Shown: piece by piece, positions 35,073-48,541 of the stretch
How the letters are laid out: every line of letters starts with the position of its first letter
Numbering within the stretch: the stretch's first letter is position 1
DNA from: Blastomussa wellsi
Taxonomy: Eukaryota; Cnidaria; Anthozoa; Scleractinia; Plerogyridae
DNA: 64,000 nt
Direction: 5' to 3'
Assembly (NCBI GenBank): GCA_947652115.1
Contig: OX393562.1
Location: 1,222,294-1,286,293, forward strand
Program-made: the position numbers and the translations under genes
Notes under the pieces: generated by a model
What the model was told of the DNA's origin: nothing
What the model saw: the letters and a program-made list of their open reading frames with translations, nothing else
Databases searched by the model: none

Positions 35073-38000
35073 CTATTCATTTAGCTCGGTAAGGCAACTT
35101 CACACCTCCTACCCACGGCCCGTACGCCTTTGCTATCTTTATGCCTATGAGTGTCGAGAAATTCGCACTTCAGATCTTTCAGTTGAAAGACCAACACTGC
35201 GGTATGTTTAAATTTGCCAGGGTGTAGAAGAAGTTGCAAGAAGTTAATGAGCTTTCCAGTTGAAGTTCAACTAATAATGAAATTATTTCACAAGGATATA
35301 GGGCTCACCCGAAATTTTTGGAACTTCACATATTCTGACGTAAAAAACTAAATAATTTTTGAATTGACGTGTTTTTCTTAATTTAGCCTTATTCTCTGCA
35401 CTAGCTTGCCACTTTAATAAAAAAAGAATAATGAGCATCGACTTTCACTGGGAGTGATTTACACCATCGCTAATCGTTTTTGCTTTTACTTTTCATTCAG
35501 CAGCAGAGATCGGTAAAAAAAGAGCACGCAAAGTACATATTGTGCAACCTTAGCGGCGTCAAAAATAAAGCAAAACTTCAGAGGGAAAATCACCACACGG
35601 ACCACCGACACAGGTATTTGAAATGCACTTGTCGCCTTATTGTTAACATTCAATACGCCTCTTTGCATAATCAATAGCTTTGAACAAGCCACTTCAAAAT
35701 GACACAGCAAAATACTTAACTGAAAACAAGTAATTGCATCTGGAAGCTCGCCCATCCAGCGGGCTGAGCTCAGTAAGATAAAATCGAATTTTTGCCAGTC
35801 AAACTAGACAAGAAGAACGACAACGGAACGGAAGATTTTGACCCTTTGAAATGACGGACATTCCTGAAGGGGATTTAATTAAAAAGGAAGCCTAGAACAT
35901 CTTTGATTTTGAATGTCTCCAAAGACCTCAAATGGAACAGATAAACCATCTTTCTGTTTCACTTAAACAAATATATTGACGAAATTTAGTAGATTAATAG
36001 AAATCAGTGTAATGTGAATTTGTCGCAGATTGCACGTTCCTGTGCAACATAATGACAAGCATGGGTATGCCTTTACGTCCTGTATCGAGAGTTCTTTGGA
36101 GCGACTTGTTTGCTAATTACTTAGGCCATATTAGCATATAAATAACCGTCTCTTTGTGAACAGCCGATATCAGGACAGGTTGAAGTCATAAAAAATTATT
36201 ACAACTTGCAAGCAATGTGTTTTGAAGCTTTTTTAGACAACAACTCATCAATGGAATACACTGTTCGCTTGCAAATAAAATTTCTCATCGCTTTATTTGC
36301 AGTTATTTGTCTGTTCAGACTGGAAGTGAAATAATTACTCCCCCATCAAACGTGCAATAAGCCCCAAACCAAAATACAGGTGCAAATATCTCATAATAGT
36401 TTCCTTGGAGTAATCGATCTATAATTTTATACCTTCTTTCAGGGAAAATATCGCTATCGCCCTCGTCTTCATGTTGACGGCCTTCAGTGCAATAAGCTTT
36501 TCCGAGAATGGTTCTTTTTTGCTCGCATCATGCAAATCTCTATTTTAGTGTACCCTATATAGGTTAAAGAAAATTGGATGTGATAGTCATATCAAAGACA
36601 AAAAAAGTACATGCTTACTATTTAGCCTAAAGGGATGTGCTTTCTGTTATAGCCCTTAAGACAGCAAGCTTTCAAAGAGCTAGAGATAGTCGCTTCTGCA
36701 ATTGACTTTGGAAGAGTAAATTTGTCTTGTCACTTGATGGAAGAGGCAAATTAAGCGGGTATTTTTTCCTTTGCCGGCCGATACCTTGGTTTCTTTAGAA
36801 TTCACCCAGGCAATGTGACCTATATTTCAAACACCTGCCACCTGCATTGTTGCGAAGAACGTTTAACTAAAATAGGTAAACTCTGGGTAAGGTTAGGTTG
36901 CGACATGTGTTCTTTATTGTGTGGAGCATGATGTTTCCGCCGCACTACTCGACTTGCGTTTGATTTCTTTGGTACGAGGTGGAATTAAGTTAGCTTAGGC
37001 GAAGGAAAATCTTAGTCATATCGTACAGTCATACGTGAAAAGAATAACTCTCTACTGATAAAGCCGGCAAGACAATGGCTGTTTTCGAAACAAAGGAACT
37101 ATAGCTACAACTTATGAACAAAGACCCTCAACAAAGGGTTAAAAAAACTAGATAGCTTCCATCATTTCTCACAGTAACTGGCTTTTAGCTCAAGAATATA
37201 TTTTTCCAAAAAAATTAAGATGTCATTTTCGCAGTTAATAAGGCAACTTTTTTGAAATTTACTTGATATTTTCCTAAGAAAATACCTGTTAAACAACAAG
37301 GACCTATTCTTTGTGCCAAGGAACATGTTTATTAATAATAAAACACATAGACAATAAACAACTTAGAAGTTAGAAGTGAAGCTTTGAAGTGCTAAGAAAC
37401 GCCATCCTAACTTGTTTATAGAAAACTATACGCTATGTCAAACAATTATGAATCTCGTCTACAAACGACACAAACAGAACAAAATAGTTACGGAGTAAGG
37501 CACAAGAAATCCGAAAGCTCAACTATTGTTTGGCAAACAGTTGGTAAACCCTTTTTTCAGTATTTGCGATTTTTTTATATTTTCTACTATGAAAACATTT
37601 ACTCTTTTTCAATTACTCTTTAGGTAGAGATAACACTATGAAAAGTCGCGTTAAAATGTAAAAACTGCCAACAATCTCGGTTAAAAATTTTACATGTGAC
37701 AATGTTTCGACGATCGGCATATCAAGTTAAAAGTGAAAAAGTGGGGTTCGAATATAAATATAAAGAGAATACAATTTTACTTGAAAGTAAAATTTCAATG
37801 AACGTTAAACACTTTTAAACTGAAGCTCAAAAGATCTTGAGACTAATTCAAGATCACTAGAGGAAAGATAACATCAACGGGACACTGTCACGCCTGATTA
37901 TAGAAATTTTCATGTTATAATTTCCATATTATTGTACCAAATGCCACCAAATTCACGAATAAATTTGATAAAAAGATTCCACAGAACAAGATAGAACACG

Positions 38001-38408
38001 TATTTTGGGGAAGTAGTACAGGATTATAAGGATGGAAGAATTTCTGGACAAGATGAGTGGCAATCTTCAGACGCACAGAATTTTACAATTACACGGAGAT
38101 TCGGGACAATGGAGAGGAATAATTAGAACCACAAGCGACTAACCAGAAAATAAGCGAAATGTTTACCAAAGTTGAGGCTACAAAATCGGTTAGGGTGTAT
38201 TGCACATGTGCATGTGTACAATAAATTGACAATGAAGTTGAAACTCGGGGATTATTTAAATATTGGTTAATCTACTTGATGAAGAAGTTTAAAAAATACC
38301 CGTCGCTTTTCAATTAGTGACCGTTGAATAAACGTGGGGTCATTTTTGTCGAAAACGCGAAATATGCACTCCACTCCAGTTCATATTCAAGCCTCCCTCC
38401 CAATGTGT
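30664..38408. other. Gene-poor region upstream of SOX
   Basis: No coding region could be supported. Apart from the fold-back element at 34.8-35.1 kb it looks like unique AT-rich DNA. Being next to a developmental regulator with its own TATA promoter, it is a reasonable place to look for conserved enhancers. Confidence 0.55.
34827..35079. repeat. Fold-back element copy 2 with 13-bp target duplication
   Basis: Two 92-bp arms (34827-34918 and 34927-35018) appear perfectly complementary around an 8-bp spacer. The right side continues to 35079 with the single-copy end that finishes CTTACCCCCTCTATTCA. TTTAGCTCGGTAA flanks both ends (34814-34826 and 35080-35092). The inner third of each arm has GAAGGGCTAACGCTCGAAAC, absent from copy 1. 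Confidence 0.92.
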
Positions 38409-38483
38409 GGCTTCATAGCTCAGTTGGTAGAGCATCGCACCGGTATTTCGCGGAGGTCACGGGTTCTAATCCCGTTGAAGCCC
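38409..38483 (+). pseudogene. tRNA-like sequence, degenerate
   Basis: A cloverleaf is visible: acceptor GGCTTCA with TGAAGCC, D arm TAGCTCAGTTGGTAGAGC and T arm ACGGGTTCTAATCCCGT. The anticodon arm is wrong: the TCGC/GCGG stem encloses an over-long loop around GGT, about two bases more than normal, and the T loop has T where a purine is expected. This suggests a tRNA pseudogene or SINE head rather than a working tRNA. It lies just past the PRIMPOL stop. Confidence 0.65.
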
Positions 38484-38578
38484 TGACTTTTCAGGCTTCT
38501 TCTTTCCAATTGCTAAAATTGGAAATTCACTGCGATCATTCTTCACTTAAAAAAAAAAGATTATTCACAATTATACAT

Positions 38579-40747
38579 CTATTGACAGTAAGCCGCGCTT
38601 TCAACTTCCTCTGCAGCAAAGGACAGCTCCACATCACTCACTCGATCCTCATCTAACCAGCCGCACACTTCTTTATCTGATACAGCTACCAACTTGTTAT
38701 TATGGCAACTACAATTTTCTGTCGAGAATCCGAGCCGACACCTCTCGCAGGAATTCGCCTTACCCCTCCCACTGTGGGGACTTTCTAACTGACCGATGGC
38801 TTGGTTGCATAACCTCATTGCAGGAGAACGCTCTGCATCATTGAAAGTGATTTCATTGTTGCCATGATCTAATGATCCAAGACTCTCACGTGTGCCTTTT
38901 TCATTACTCAGAAGTACATCTAGCGTCCTCTTGTTATGGCTTTGGAGGCTCTTGCCAGGTTTAATTACATCTTCGTGAACATGATCGACGCTTTGGTCAT
39001 GAACCTCAAGCAACATTTGATCGTCCCAGTCATTACCCCAATCAATGGCATATTGTGCTGCATCTTCAAGTTCGCTTGATGGTCCTTTCCTATTGGCCTC
39101 ACTTATATGTGCAGCCTCGGAACGACAGGGATTAATGTTCCCGTGATCACACCCCAGATCCTCGCATTCAGCCGCAAGTTTGCAAAGCTCTTGGTCGTCA
39201 TAGTCATCTGACGCAAACTCATTGCACTGAAAGAAAAAATACAATTAAAAGGACAATGTCACGACATTTTTGGGCTTTTTTAGTACGATGGGCAGTTGTT
39301 TCACTCGTACAAGAAATGCTCCTAGAACATAAAGAGATGGATATCAAGCAAATTGTTTAAGAGGGTGACCGTAATACGTTTTCATCGATTTTTCGAAATC
39401 ACAAGGACAGAACTTGAAAAAGTCAGCCTGACTTTTTCAAGTTGAGATCTAAAATTCATGATGGTATCATTATGATATCACTCCATATTTAGCTTCAGTA
39501 CACTGGCATTGTAATTTTAACAAAACTTGACCACTGTTGGGTAGGTTTCCATTCGTGTAAACACGTTTTACAAATGAAAAAGAGAGAGTTTAAGCTCTCT
39601 ACTGCTCTCAAAGTACCTGAACACTTGATAATGGATTTATCTCTTCTGGAATAGGCGTTTCTGGAAATTAAGAGGACAAACCGTCATATTGCAATTTGTG
39701 TAAGTCAAATAACCACCGAAAAGAATTATTACCAATATCTTGGAATTGCTAAGCACAAGACTCCCATTATCGGATGGTAAAAATTATGTAACCTTTTTGC
39801 TTCTGCAGGGTTAGCACAAGGTTGGTTTTAGCGGATCGCTAGCTAGGGGCATTGTTCATGGTGTTTATTCTGTTTTTCTCTTCAAGGTTAGCAAGCCACT
39901 CATACAAGACCTTACGAGAGCTGCTGCCAAGCTGTTACCCACAGGCTGAGGGACTATCATCAATCCTTCCAGCATTCCTTCATTTGTTAATTTTCACTGT
40001 GTTGTGCGCTTGTTGATCATTGTTCACACATACCAGGAGAGCGATAGTCAATGTTTTTACAGACAGGGTCGTGACACTTCTGATAGTACACGCTAAGCCT
40101 CAAATCTGCCACAATCCTGAACAAAAAAAAATACGAAATTACAGCGGTCGCGTTTCATTGGGATCAGCAATTTTAGTTTTGTTGGGTTTTCTCGTGCTCT
40201 GTTGGAAGAAACTGTTTTCCGTTCTTTTGATTGACAGCTTTTCCAAACGGCATACAAAACAGGCGCCCTCGTTCCCAGGGTCGGTACCTGGGAACGAGGT
40301 TGCAAACTTGTTTGAAGCTGTTTGATTTGGTCGAAATTTCCAATAGAACCTTCTTTAAATATTTTTGGTTAAAACGGTTGACCAATATTTAATATTCACA
40401 ACGACGGGTTATTCAAATAGAACCCGAAAAACACTCAATCGATCAATCAATCCAACCAACGGTTGATCCCAATCACATATGCGCCGGACGGTTCTCAACT
40501 GTTTCAAATGAGAACAGTTGGAAAAGTGTTCGATTGGTACTGACATTATCAACTGGGTTGATAATGTCAATTGGCCACCGTAAAGAGATTCAAAAGCTGA
40601 CGTTTCGAGCGTTAGCCCTTCGTCATTCGCTCCGACGAAGGGCTAACGCTCGAAACGTCAGCTCTTGCATCTCTTTACGGTGGCCAATTGACATTATCAA
40701 CCCAGTTGATAAAACCAAATTATATTGTTATACTTCCCACCGACGCG

Positions 40748-40778
<31 letters not shown>

Positions 40779-43700
40779 CTATTCGATTGGGACTGTTTGT
40801 CTTTGGTATACGGGCTAATAGAAGCCACCAGAACGTAAAACTAAAACGTAAAACTATAGAAAATTAATAAAAGGGTGAATTAACTGCTCAATTTTATGGT
40901 TAGACAAAACTAAGTCTGGTCTATTTTTTTTTTTTAATTTTACTAATTTGTAAAAAACACTGATACAAACTCCTTGGTATTTCGTACATTATATGGTTGC
41001 TTTTGTGTGCTCTTCCAATGTTCTCACACCAGCGGTTCTTGAGGATGTCGTATGTCAGTAATTTCCCTGTCAATACAAAACAATTATGGTTGCTTTTTCG
41101 CCTCAACTCAAGCCAATTACATACAGCTGGCAGTAAAAAAACTGTGCAAAGGCTGTCGGCCGAAAGGCTTATACTGTTATGCATTCTCTTTCCAGCCTGT
41201 ATTTCTCTTGCTAAACCAAACAGACTTGCTTAGAAAGAGCCGTAATCTAACTTTACATTAATAAGAAACTGCCAACACCCTACTGGGGAAATTATTCAAA
41301 TTAATGGTTGCTAATCTGCGAAACAAACGATTCTTAGTGATACATGCACGTAACGCGTCGCCCTGTATCTATTTAAATCGTTCTTAAATCGCTTCTCGGA
41401 AGGAACATAGTACCGAAAGTGAAGATTACTGCGCGCGTAGCTCGCGCTAGCTTTACACGCCCGTAGACGTTTCGCTCGAAGATTGCGCGTGTTCACAAAA
41501 AAACCATCATGGTTTTGCAGTCAACCAAGATTAAAAACTGACTAAGCATTTGATCGCGCAACCGATCGCCTCGTGAAAGAGTGTCTGCTTCTTTAGCTGA
41601 ATAAACTAGTGAATACCTTGTGGAAAGAAGACCCATCTTCTAATTTCACCCTGCACGCCACCCTTGTTAATGACTTGTGATATAAAATTGTCAATCTCGG
41701 GATAAGGGGAGTGTTCATAGCCACTCTGTGAAGACGAAGGGCTCCCTGAAAAAATATTTTTTCTTACTTTCAGCCAAAAGTTGGAATATCATTCGCTCAT
41801 CCTGACTCGGGCACTGCATTTTGTTTAGGCTGACACTTTATTCTCATAGTGACGGGGGTACCAACCCTAACAAAGGCTGTTTGGGCAGTACTATGTGTAA
41901 CTGAAAGTCGTCCCAAAAATTTGGAATATCGTCCCAAATATTTTGTTGTCATTCTCGGAATACATAACCCAAAAATTTTCCTGAGGCCCCCCGATTCTTG
42001 GCAAAATTTTCAGTTTCCCGGAAAAATTTGTTTTTCTCCCAAGAGGCCTTCTTAGCGTTGGCACCCCTGCAATGATGTCTCTCTTCACCCAGGTGAATAA
42101 ATGATGGATACCAGTGAATTCAATGCTGTGGGTAACCCTGTGATGGACTAGCATCGCATCCAGGGGGGAGTAGAAATACTCCTAGCTGCCTCTTCCCTCT
42201 GGCATAATCTCGTTCTTGATGTGCTACTTGGCACATATGCAACCTTTGGCCAAAGTGAAACTATCTGAGCTTACTAACGTACTTAACCCTTTCCATCCCC
42301 TGTGGGACATAAGGCAACAATAATGTCCTTCCATCTACCCCTATTGAGCTTTGCCCCATGTGAGTTTTACCTCACTGAGCTTAGTCATGACCGTTCTACG
42401 CCAGGTGGTTTTTGGCCGTCCAGGTTTCCTCCTACCAGGAGAAACAAACTGAGCTGTGACCACAAAGTTCTAATGTGGTAGAATTCCGATTTCTTGACCG
42501 CCAAGCAAGAAAAAAATGGTTCGAGAAATCAGAGGGGAAATTGCTACAATCAAATAAATGTAACTAATCAAAGAGAATGCCAGAAGAAATATGGGATGAT
42601 TCTAACTTTCAATGTAGATATATGCAACATACCCGAATCCTGTGATTCTTTCTGACAGGATCGTTTGGATGATTTGGTACAACTGCCACATGTTAAAACT
42701 GTCACATCCTTTCCTCCAACTTGCATACTGTTTGGATTACATCAGTTTGTTTTCTTAACACATAATATTTATTAAAAGAGCATCTGTTTCTATGACCAGC
42801 ATACTATAATTACTAAATATTACCAGTACATGCAAAACATATGGAATTAAATAAATTTGTGACTGTTCAAACCAAATGGCGAACATCGATGGCTTTTAGG
42901 TAAATGCCTTGCATTCTTTCCCATCAACATTGCACAACAGAATCTTAGAGCCACAGTTAGCCAGTAGACTGGATACAGCAAAAGTTTCAGAGTGTCTTTT
43001 CAGGGGAGCGACACGCACATGAAATTGTGACTTTTGAGGTGTAAAAGACATTATTTGAGAACATGGGTACAGGAAAACAATTAAGGCTTGGTTTTTACAA
43101 ATTCTTCATCTTAGTCTAGTTCATCAAAAAGTAACTGAAGTGAAAAAAGATAATCACAAATTAGCGCTAAACTGTTCAAAATTGATTCAAGAAAATTAAT
43201 GGGTTGGATGTTCTCTCACCTTACATTGGAAACCAGTGAATCCAAGAATAACAAGTAGTCAGGGTCTTTTGAGAAACTTCCTTTCCTGTTCTTGAAACTG
43301 GCCTGAGACAACAGTAAAATACCTTCTTTAGGACACTACAATGATAGTTCTCACTTTTGTCTCACAAAAATTAACTTAACAGACTTATTATGCATTGTGC
43401 GCATCAGCTGCAGTCGCCATCTTTTATGTGAGTCAAAAAGTACCTATCAGACAATGGCCCCTTGATCTTGTGTTCATCATAACAATAACAAACATGCGCA
43501 GTGCATTGTGGTCTGTCATGGGTATTGAAAACAACAGAATTAGGTCATTCAATGCTTGATTCTAGCATCAGTTCTACAAATAAATCCCTGGGTTGTAATA
43601 TTGCCAGTGCTAGGTTTTTCACATTCAATTAATGTGGCTATCTACACTTTAAGCAAGTTTTTTTTTCCGAAATTTAGAACTCCACAAATTGAGAAGCCAC

Positions 43701-46700
43701 GTAAGCATCATCATCATGTCTACACAACTTGAATCATTAGTCCACTTGGGCGTTCACTTAATTTATGTCATTCTTCAAGAGTATTAATGTGTTAGATTAG
43801 AAGGCTTGCAACCCATGCACATGGAGAAATGTGTGCAGAGAACTGTGTATTTGCAGCCCTTTGCATGCATTGCAGGCAACATACAACCTAGCAATACAGG
43901 CCCGCAATGCGTGCAGAGGGCTGGAAATGTACCTGTAGCCTTTTTCAAGTGTTTACAGTCCTGAAGTACTAGGTAATTGATGTGAAAATACTCACTGTTT
44001 CTATTCAGATCTGGTATTTACCTTAAAAGTGTTCTGGTCAGACACAAGAAGATGGGAATTTTTCCCAATCTTTGTTGATTTGAAAATTCTTAAGTTTCGA
44101 TTCTTTGTGTAGACTCCTGGAAATTAAAAACTGAATTATTCACTGTAGATAACCACCAAAGAGCCCAGCTATAATTATCACAAGACAATACATTAACAAT
44201 TGCAACAAATTACTATTTAAACTACTGTAGCACACCTTGGTCACAAAATGTCCCCAAACTGCCTTTTCCATCCTTGACAATAAGCTTTTGCAATTCTTGA
44301 AGGCTGACTACAAAATTAAGATAAACATACCCAGATATAAGCAGTCAACTTTGTCATGATAGCCACTTGAGGACATAATCATTATAAACTCACGGGAACT
44401 TGTAAAAAGACCTCTCCCTACTCTCTGCTCTAAAGCCATCTGAGATTCAAGCCCAATAAAAGACATGAGAAAACAGTACAAATTCAAAAATGTTACAGTG
44501 GTTCTAAAAATCTAAAATTGTTATAAAAATAGAAAGAAAACCAAATTTCTAGCCAAAACTCCAGTCTTTTAAGGGAAAAGTGTTAAAAAAAAGGTCTACA
44601 AGGAGCATGTAAACACTGACACATGTTTTTCAAACAATGAAAACATATTTCTCAATCTCAGTCTCACAATCCAATAACACAGAAGGTATCAGTCTCACAG
44701 AGAAAGCTGCTAGGGTGACTGCCATGCAAAGTCTCCAATTTACCATTTGCCACCCCTTCTTGAGGGGGTGAACACTCAAAAAACTATCTATACCTGAAGC
44801 AAAACTTTCGTCTTCTTTCTTCCCAGTGGTCTCAGCATCTCCAGATAGCGAACTTTCATCTTCACATTCATTTTCAGTCAGTACCTCACCCTGAGTTGTT
44901 GGATGAGGATTGTCAGTATTACATTCTTCGTTTTGTGCTGATGCATCACTGTTCTTTGAGGATTCAGATCCAAAACCAAGCTTCCTTTCCAGTAACATGA
45001 AAATGTGCCGTACAAAGCTTCCTGGAAGGCATAAAAACTTTTTTAAGCGAATAAAAAAGAAATGATATACAGAATGCAAAGAAAGTTGTGTCCAGTGCAC
45101 TCAACAGTCTTGGACTAGAGGATTTTATCCATCATTTACCCAGTGTTAAACAGTGTTTAACAGTTCTGAACATTTTACTATGCCACTAAGAAAAGCCTTC
45201 AGGCTCGCACACTCCAGACAGGCGTGGAAAGGCATTGATTTTAGGGTACTATCTCTGGGGCTAAGCTTGACAATTCTGCCACCTTTGAAAATAAAACAGC
45301 AGCAGTTATCATTCTCTGGCATGTCAATCTCACCACAATGGATGTTATCCTTAAAAACAGCACCAGGCAAGTGGAAGATAAGATGTCTTGAAAACTTGAC
45401 AGTAGTGCTGAAATCGTGAGCAACAATAGACACAACTCAGAAAGATGTGACCAATGGCACTGTCAGTATCACTTCAAAAATACAGTTTGTCATTGCGGCT
45501 TCAACAAAATTAAAACCCATTACTGTTATAATCTCACTTTACTTCTGTCAACAATTCATGTGTGAGCAAAAATCCCCATGCCAGTGCCTTTAACATGCAT
45601 CATCCATAACATAGCTACTTGAACTGGACAACCAAAGCGTTCTTCACGAACCTTTCACTGTTTTCCAGGAGGAGGGGATGGGTGAGTTGAATCCCAATAC
45701 TGATGATAGTTGAAGTCAGATGATGTGCTATATTATTATCTGATATACTTTGTCAACCTCTTGATTCATAGTCAACCACAAGGCGAGGGACTTAATTACC
45801 TACCTTGAATCCAAATCTACAATGCATTTTCTGTTGCAGTTTATGCCATACATGCCCTTCAGGTGGTGACAGACATACTGCAATTATAAAAATTTGTTTT
45901 ACTGATTTCCATAACAATTTTCAGTCCAAGCGCCAAAATTCCATACACAATTTTAACAATGTGGCCATTTAATATCAAAGGGCTCAATCAAGATTTGGAT
46001 TTTGCAAATAATTATTATCCAGATTTCGGACAAACACAAAATCACACTGATTACTCAAGAACACAACATTTGCATCACAAGATCAGTGGTGTAGTCTCCA
46101 AAGGCACATTGTTACAACATCACTGCTGCTAAAATCCAGGAGTGGGGTGGGTGGATTGAAACCAAAACCCCTCGCTATATCTATATCTTTTTTATCTGAA
46201 CATGAAACAGGTCTACTTATTAATATTAACTTTACTGTTAATTTCTCTAAAAAAATTTTCTTCTTACGTATACAATTTTAGCACTGTAATTATAATGTTG
46301 TGAGTCAAATAATGATTGTTGTTGTCAATAAAGAGAGATAATTGTTACACAAGTACAGATATAATTATTTTCTTGTAGTTTTCTTGAACACCCAACTCAA
46401 TTTCAGCTCAAAATGGTCAAGACAAGTCGACACATAATTATGATTACCTTGATAAAAATCTCAACCATCTTGATTCCATCCTTTCCTGGATTAAATTCTG
46501 TCTTGAACTCCAAGTCAAAGTACAGCCTGCAGGCAGCTCCTAGCAATGCACATGAAAACCAGTGCCATTAAATGTGGCAAATACATAGTTACATGTATTA
46601 TGCAAAAGATACAAAAACAAAGAAAATATTAAAAGATACCTTCTGGTATAACCTCATAGTAGTTTCTGTGTTCGGGAGAACATTCCCTGTTAATTTCAAT

Positions 46701-48466
46701 ATGAAATACACCTATATCAGCAATGGTTTAAAGGATTCTGTTTGACAAACTTACTGTCTATAGGTTGAAATAGCAAATCACTGAAACATACTGTACCTTG
46801 TGTACTTATACCAAAATTGCGGTAAAGTAGCAACAATGTAGAGACGCTTTCCATGACAGTCTTTTTCTCTAGCAAACATGTGAACATCCTGCACAGTAAC
46901 AACACTTAGTTTTATACTTAGTTTTATCTGCAGCTATAGAATTACAGGGAATCTTCTCCGCTAATAGTGAAAACAAAAGGACATTAATTTAAGTGACAGG
47001 CATTTTTCAGAACATTTATTGGAATTTAGTTAAATTTTCAGGACATTGCTATCTATATAATTATAACTAAATGTATATCATCACCAACATCACCATCATC
47101 ATCATCAACATCATTATATGGGGCTAAATATAATTTAGGCAAAGATAAACTTGACGAAATGCTAGCAAGCGATCTCTCTCAGGGTCCCAGTAAATTTCCA
47201 TCTCTCCAGCCATTTTACCTAACCGTCATCATCATTCCTTATAACTCCCAGTGGGGCATGGAACCTAATAAGGCCTGCATGTACTAATTGGGGGAATTTA
47301 TAAGTTTAAATCTACCATTAGTTTAAATTAAAAAATTGCCAGCCAGAGTCCAGGATAAAAATATTAAGACCTACAAGAATACCCAATTTAAGAAACAGAA
47401 ATAATAAATTATTGTTAACATAAAGGTACATAATTTATGAGCATTGCAACCTACCTCTTGACAAGTCTTAAGGTAATCAAAGGCCATTTGTTGCCGTGGG
47501 AAGGTTTCAAATATGGGCATGGGGTCATCTATCCTAATTGACAAACAAAAGTCACAAAATTATTGAATCATTATACTGTACCAGTCTTAAAATTAACAAA
47601 CTAGCCAAGACTTTGATTTCTTAAACAAGAAGTGAATATTACAGAAACAAAAAAGAGAGAGGACAGTGACAGTACAGGGGAGGGGGGGGGGGGGTCCATT
47701 GAACTGTACGTTTTTTCTGTGATGCAAATTAATACCATATGTTAGGAACTATTCTGTGTTTCTGGTTGTTTCAGAAACAAGTATTAGCTGAACCAGAATT
47801 CTTTCTACCGCGCAAGTTAATAACTTTACAGGACAACAGAGAAACATTTCATTCTAAGTAGTTCTAGTAAATAAAAAAGTTTACTGTTTTATTGAAACCA
47901 GTTAAAAGTTGGGTCACTGTTTTCACAGTCCCGCAGCTCAGTTATACAGGTTTACCAAGATACTTATAGTTTTTCCTGATTTTTTTCCTGCAATATTGCA
48001 GCATTTGCAGATTTTTTTGCAGTTATTTTTTTCTTGGTTCTTTGAAGTATATGTATTGTTTTTTTTTAGTTTGTAGTATCCTCCATATCACAGAGAAATC
48101 AACAAAACACTATAAACAAATAACATCTTGTTTTTCCTACCTTGTACGCCTTGTGGGTAATATTGGGTTTTTGCTGAAGCCTGAAGCACATCTTTCCAGC
48201 TTAATCTTCTTTTGCTCCCATGTTTTGTCTGTTCTGCCATGTCAGAAAATTCACAGTGACTAAATGGTACATGTATTTTAAATTGAAGCACAGAGGTACA
48301 CTTTACCCCCCACCCCCATCCCCTGCTGCAAATTCTTCTTTGAAATAACAACAGATCGTGAAGTGGGATGAGAGTGCGGTGGTTTGGTAACCTCCTACTC
48401 CCCATTCCTTTACTCCAAGTTCCCGTTCCTTCTTCTTCTTTTCCTCTTTCTTTGTTCTATTTCTAT

Positions 48467-48498
<32 letters not shown>

Positions 48499-48505
48499 TG
48501 AGCGA

Positions 48506-48541
<36 letters not shown>

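Noticed and set aside
38409..38483. Functional tRNA gene
   Set aside because: The anticodon arm is too long and the T loop deviates, so it is listed as a pseudogene or SINE head.
42885..42990. Possible PRIMPOL exon reading SKILLCNVDGKE on the minus strand
   Set aside because: It has no usable donor before a stop. The exon at 42633-42727 fits the phase and carries the LTCG segment expected at that position.
48088..48405. Minus-strand frame MAEQTKHGSKRRLSWKD as the PRIMPOL N-terminus
   Set aside because: It is another frame of exon 48141-48233. The frame reading WEQKKIKLERCASGFSKNP joins in phase with exons 1 and 3 and matches the family.
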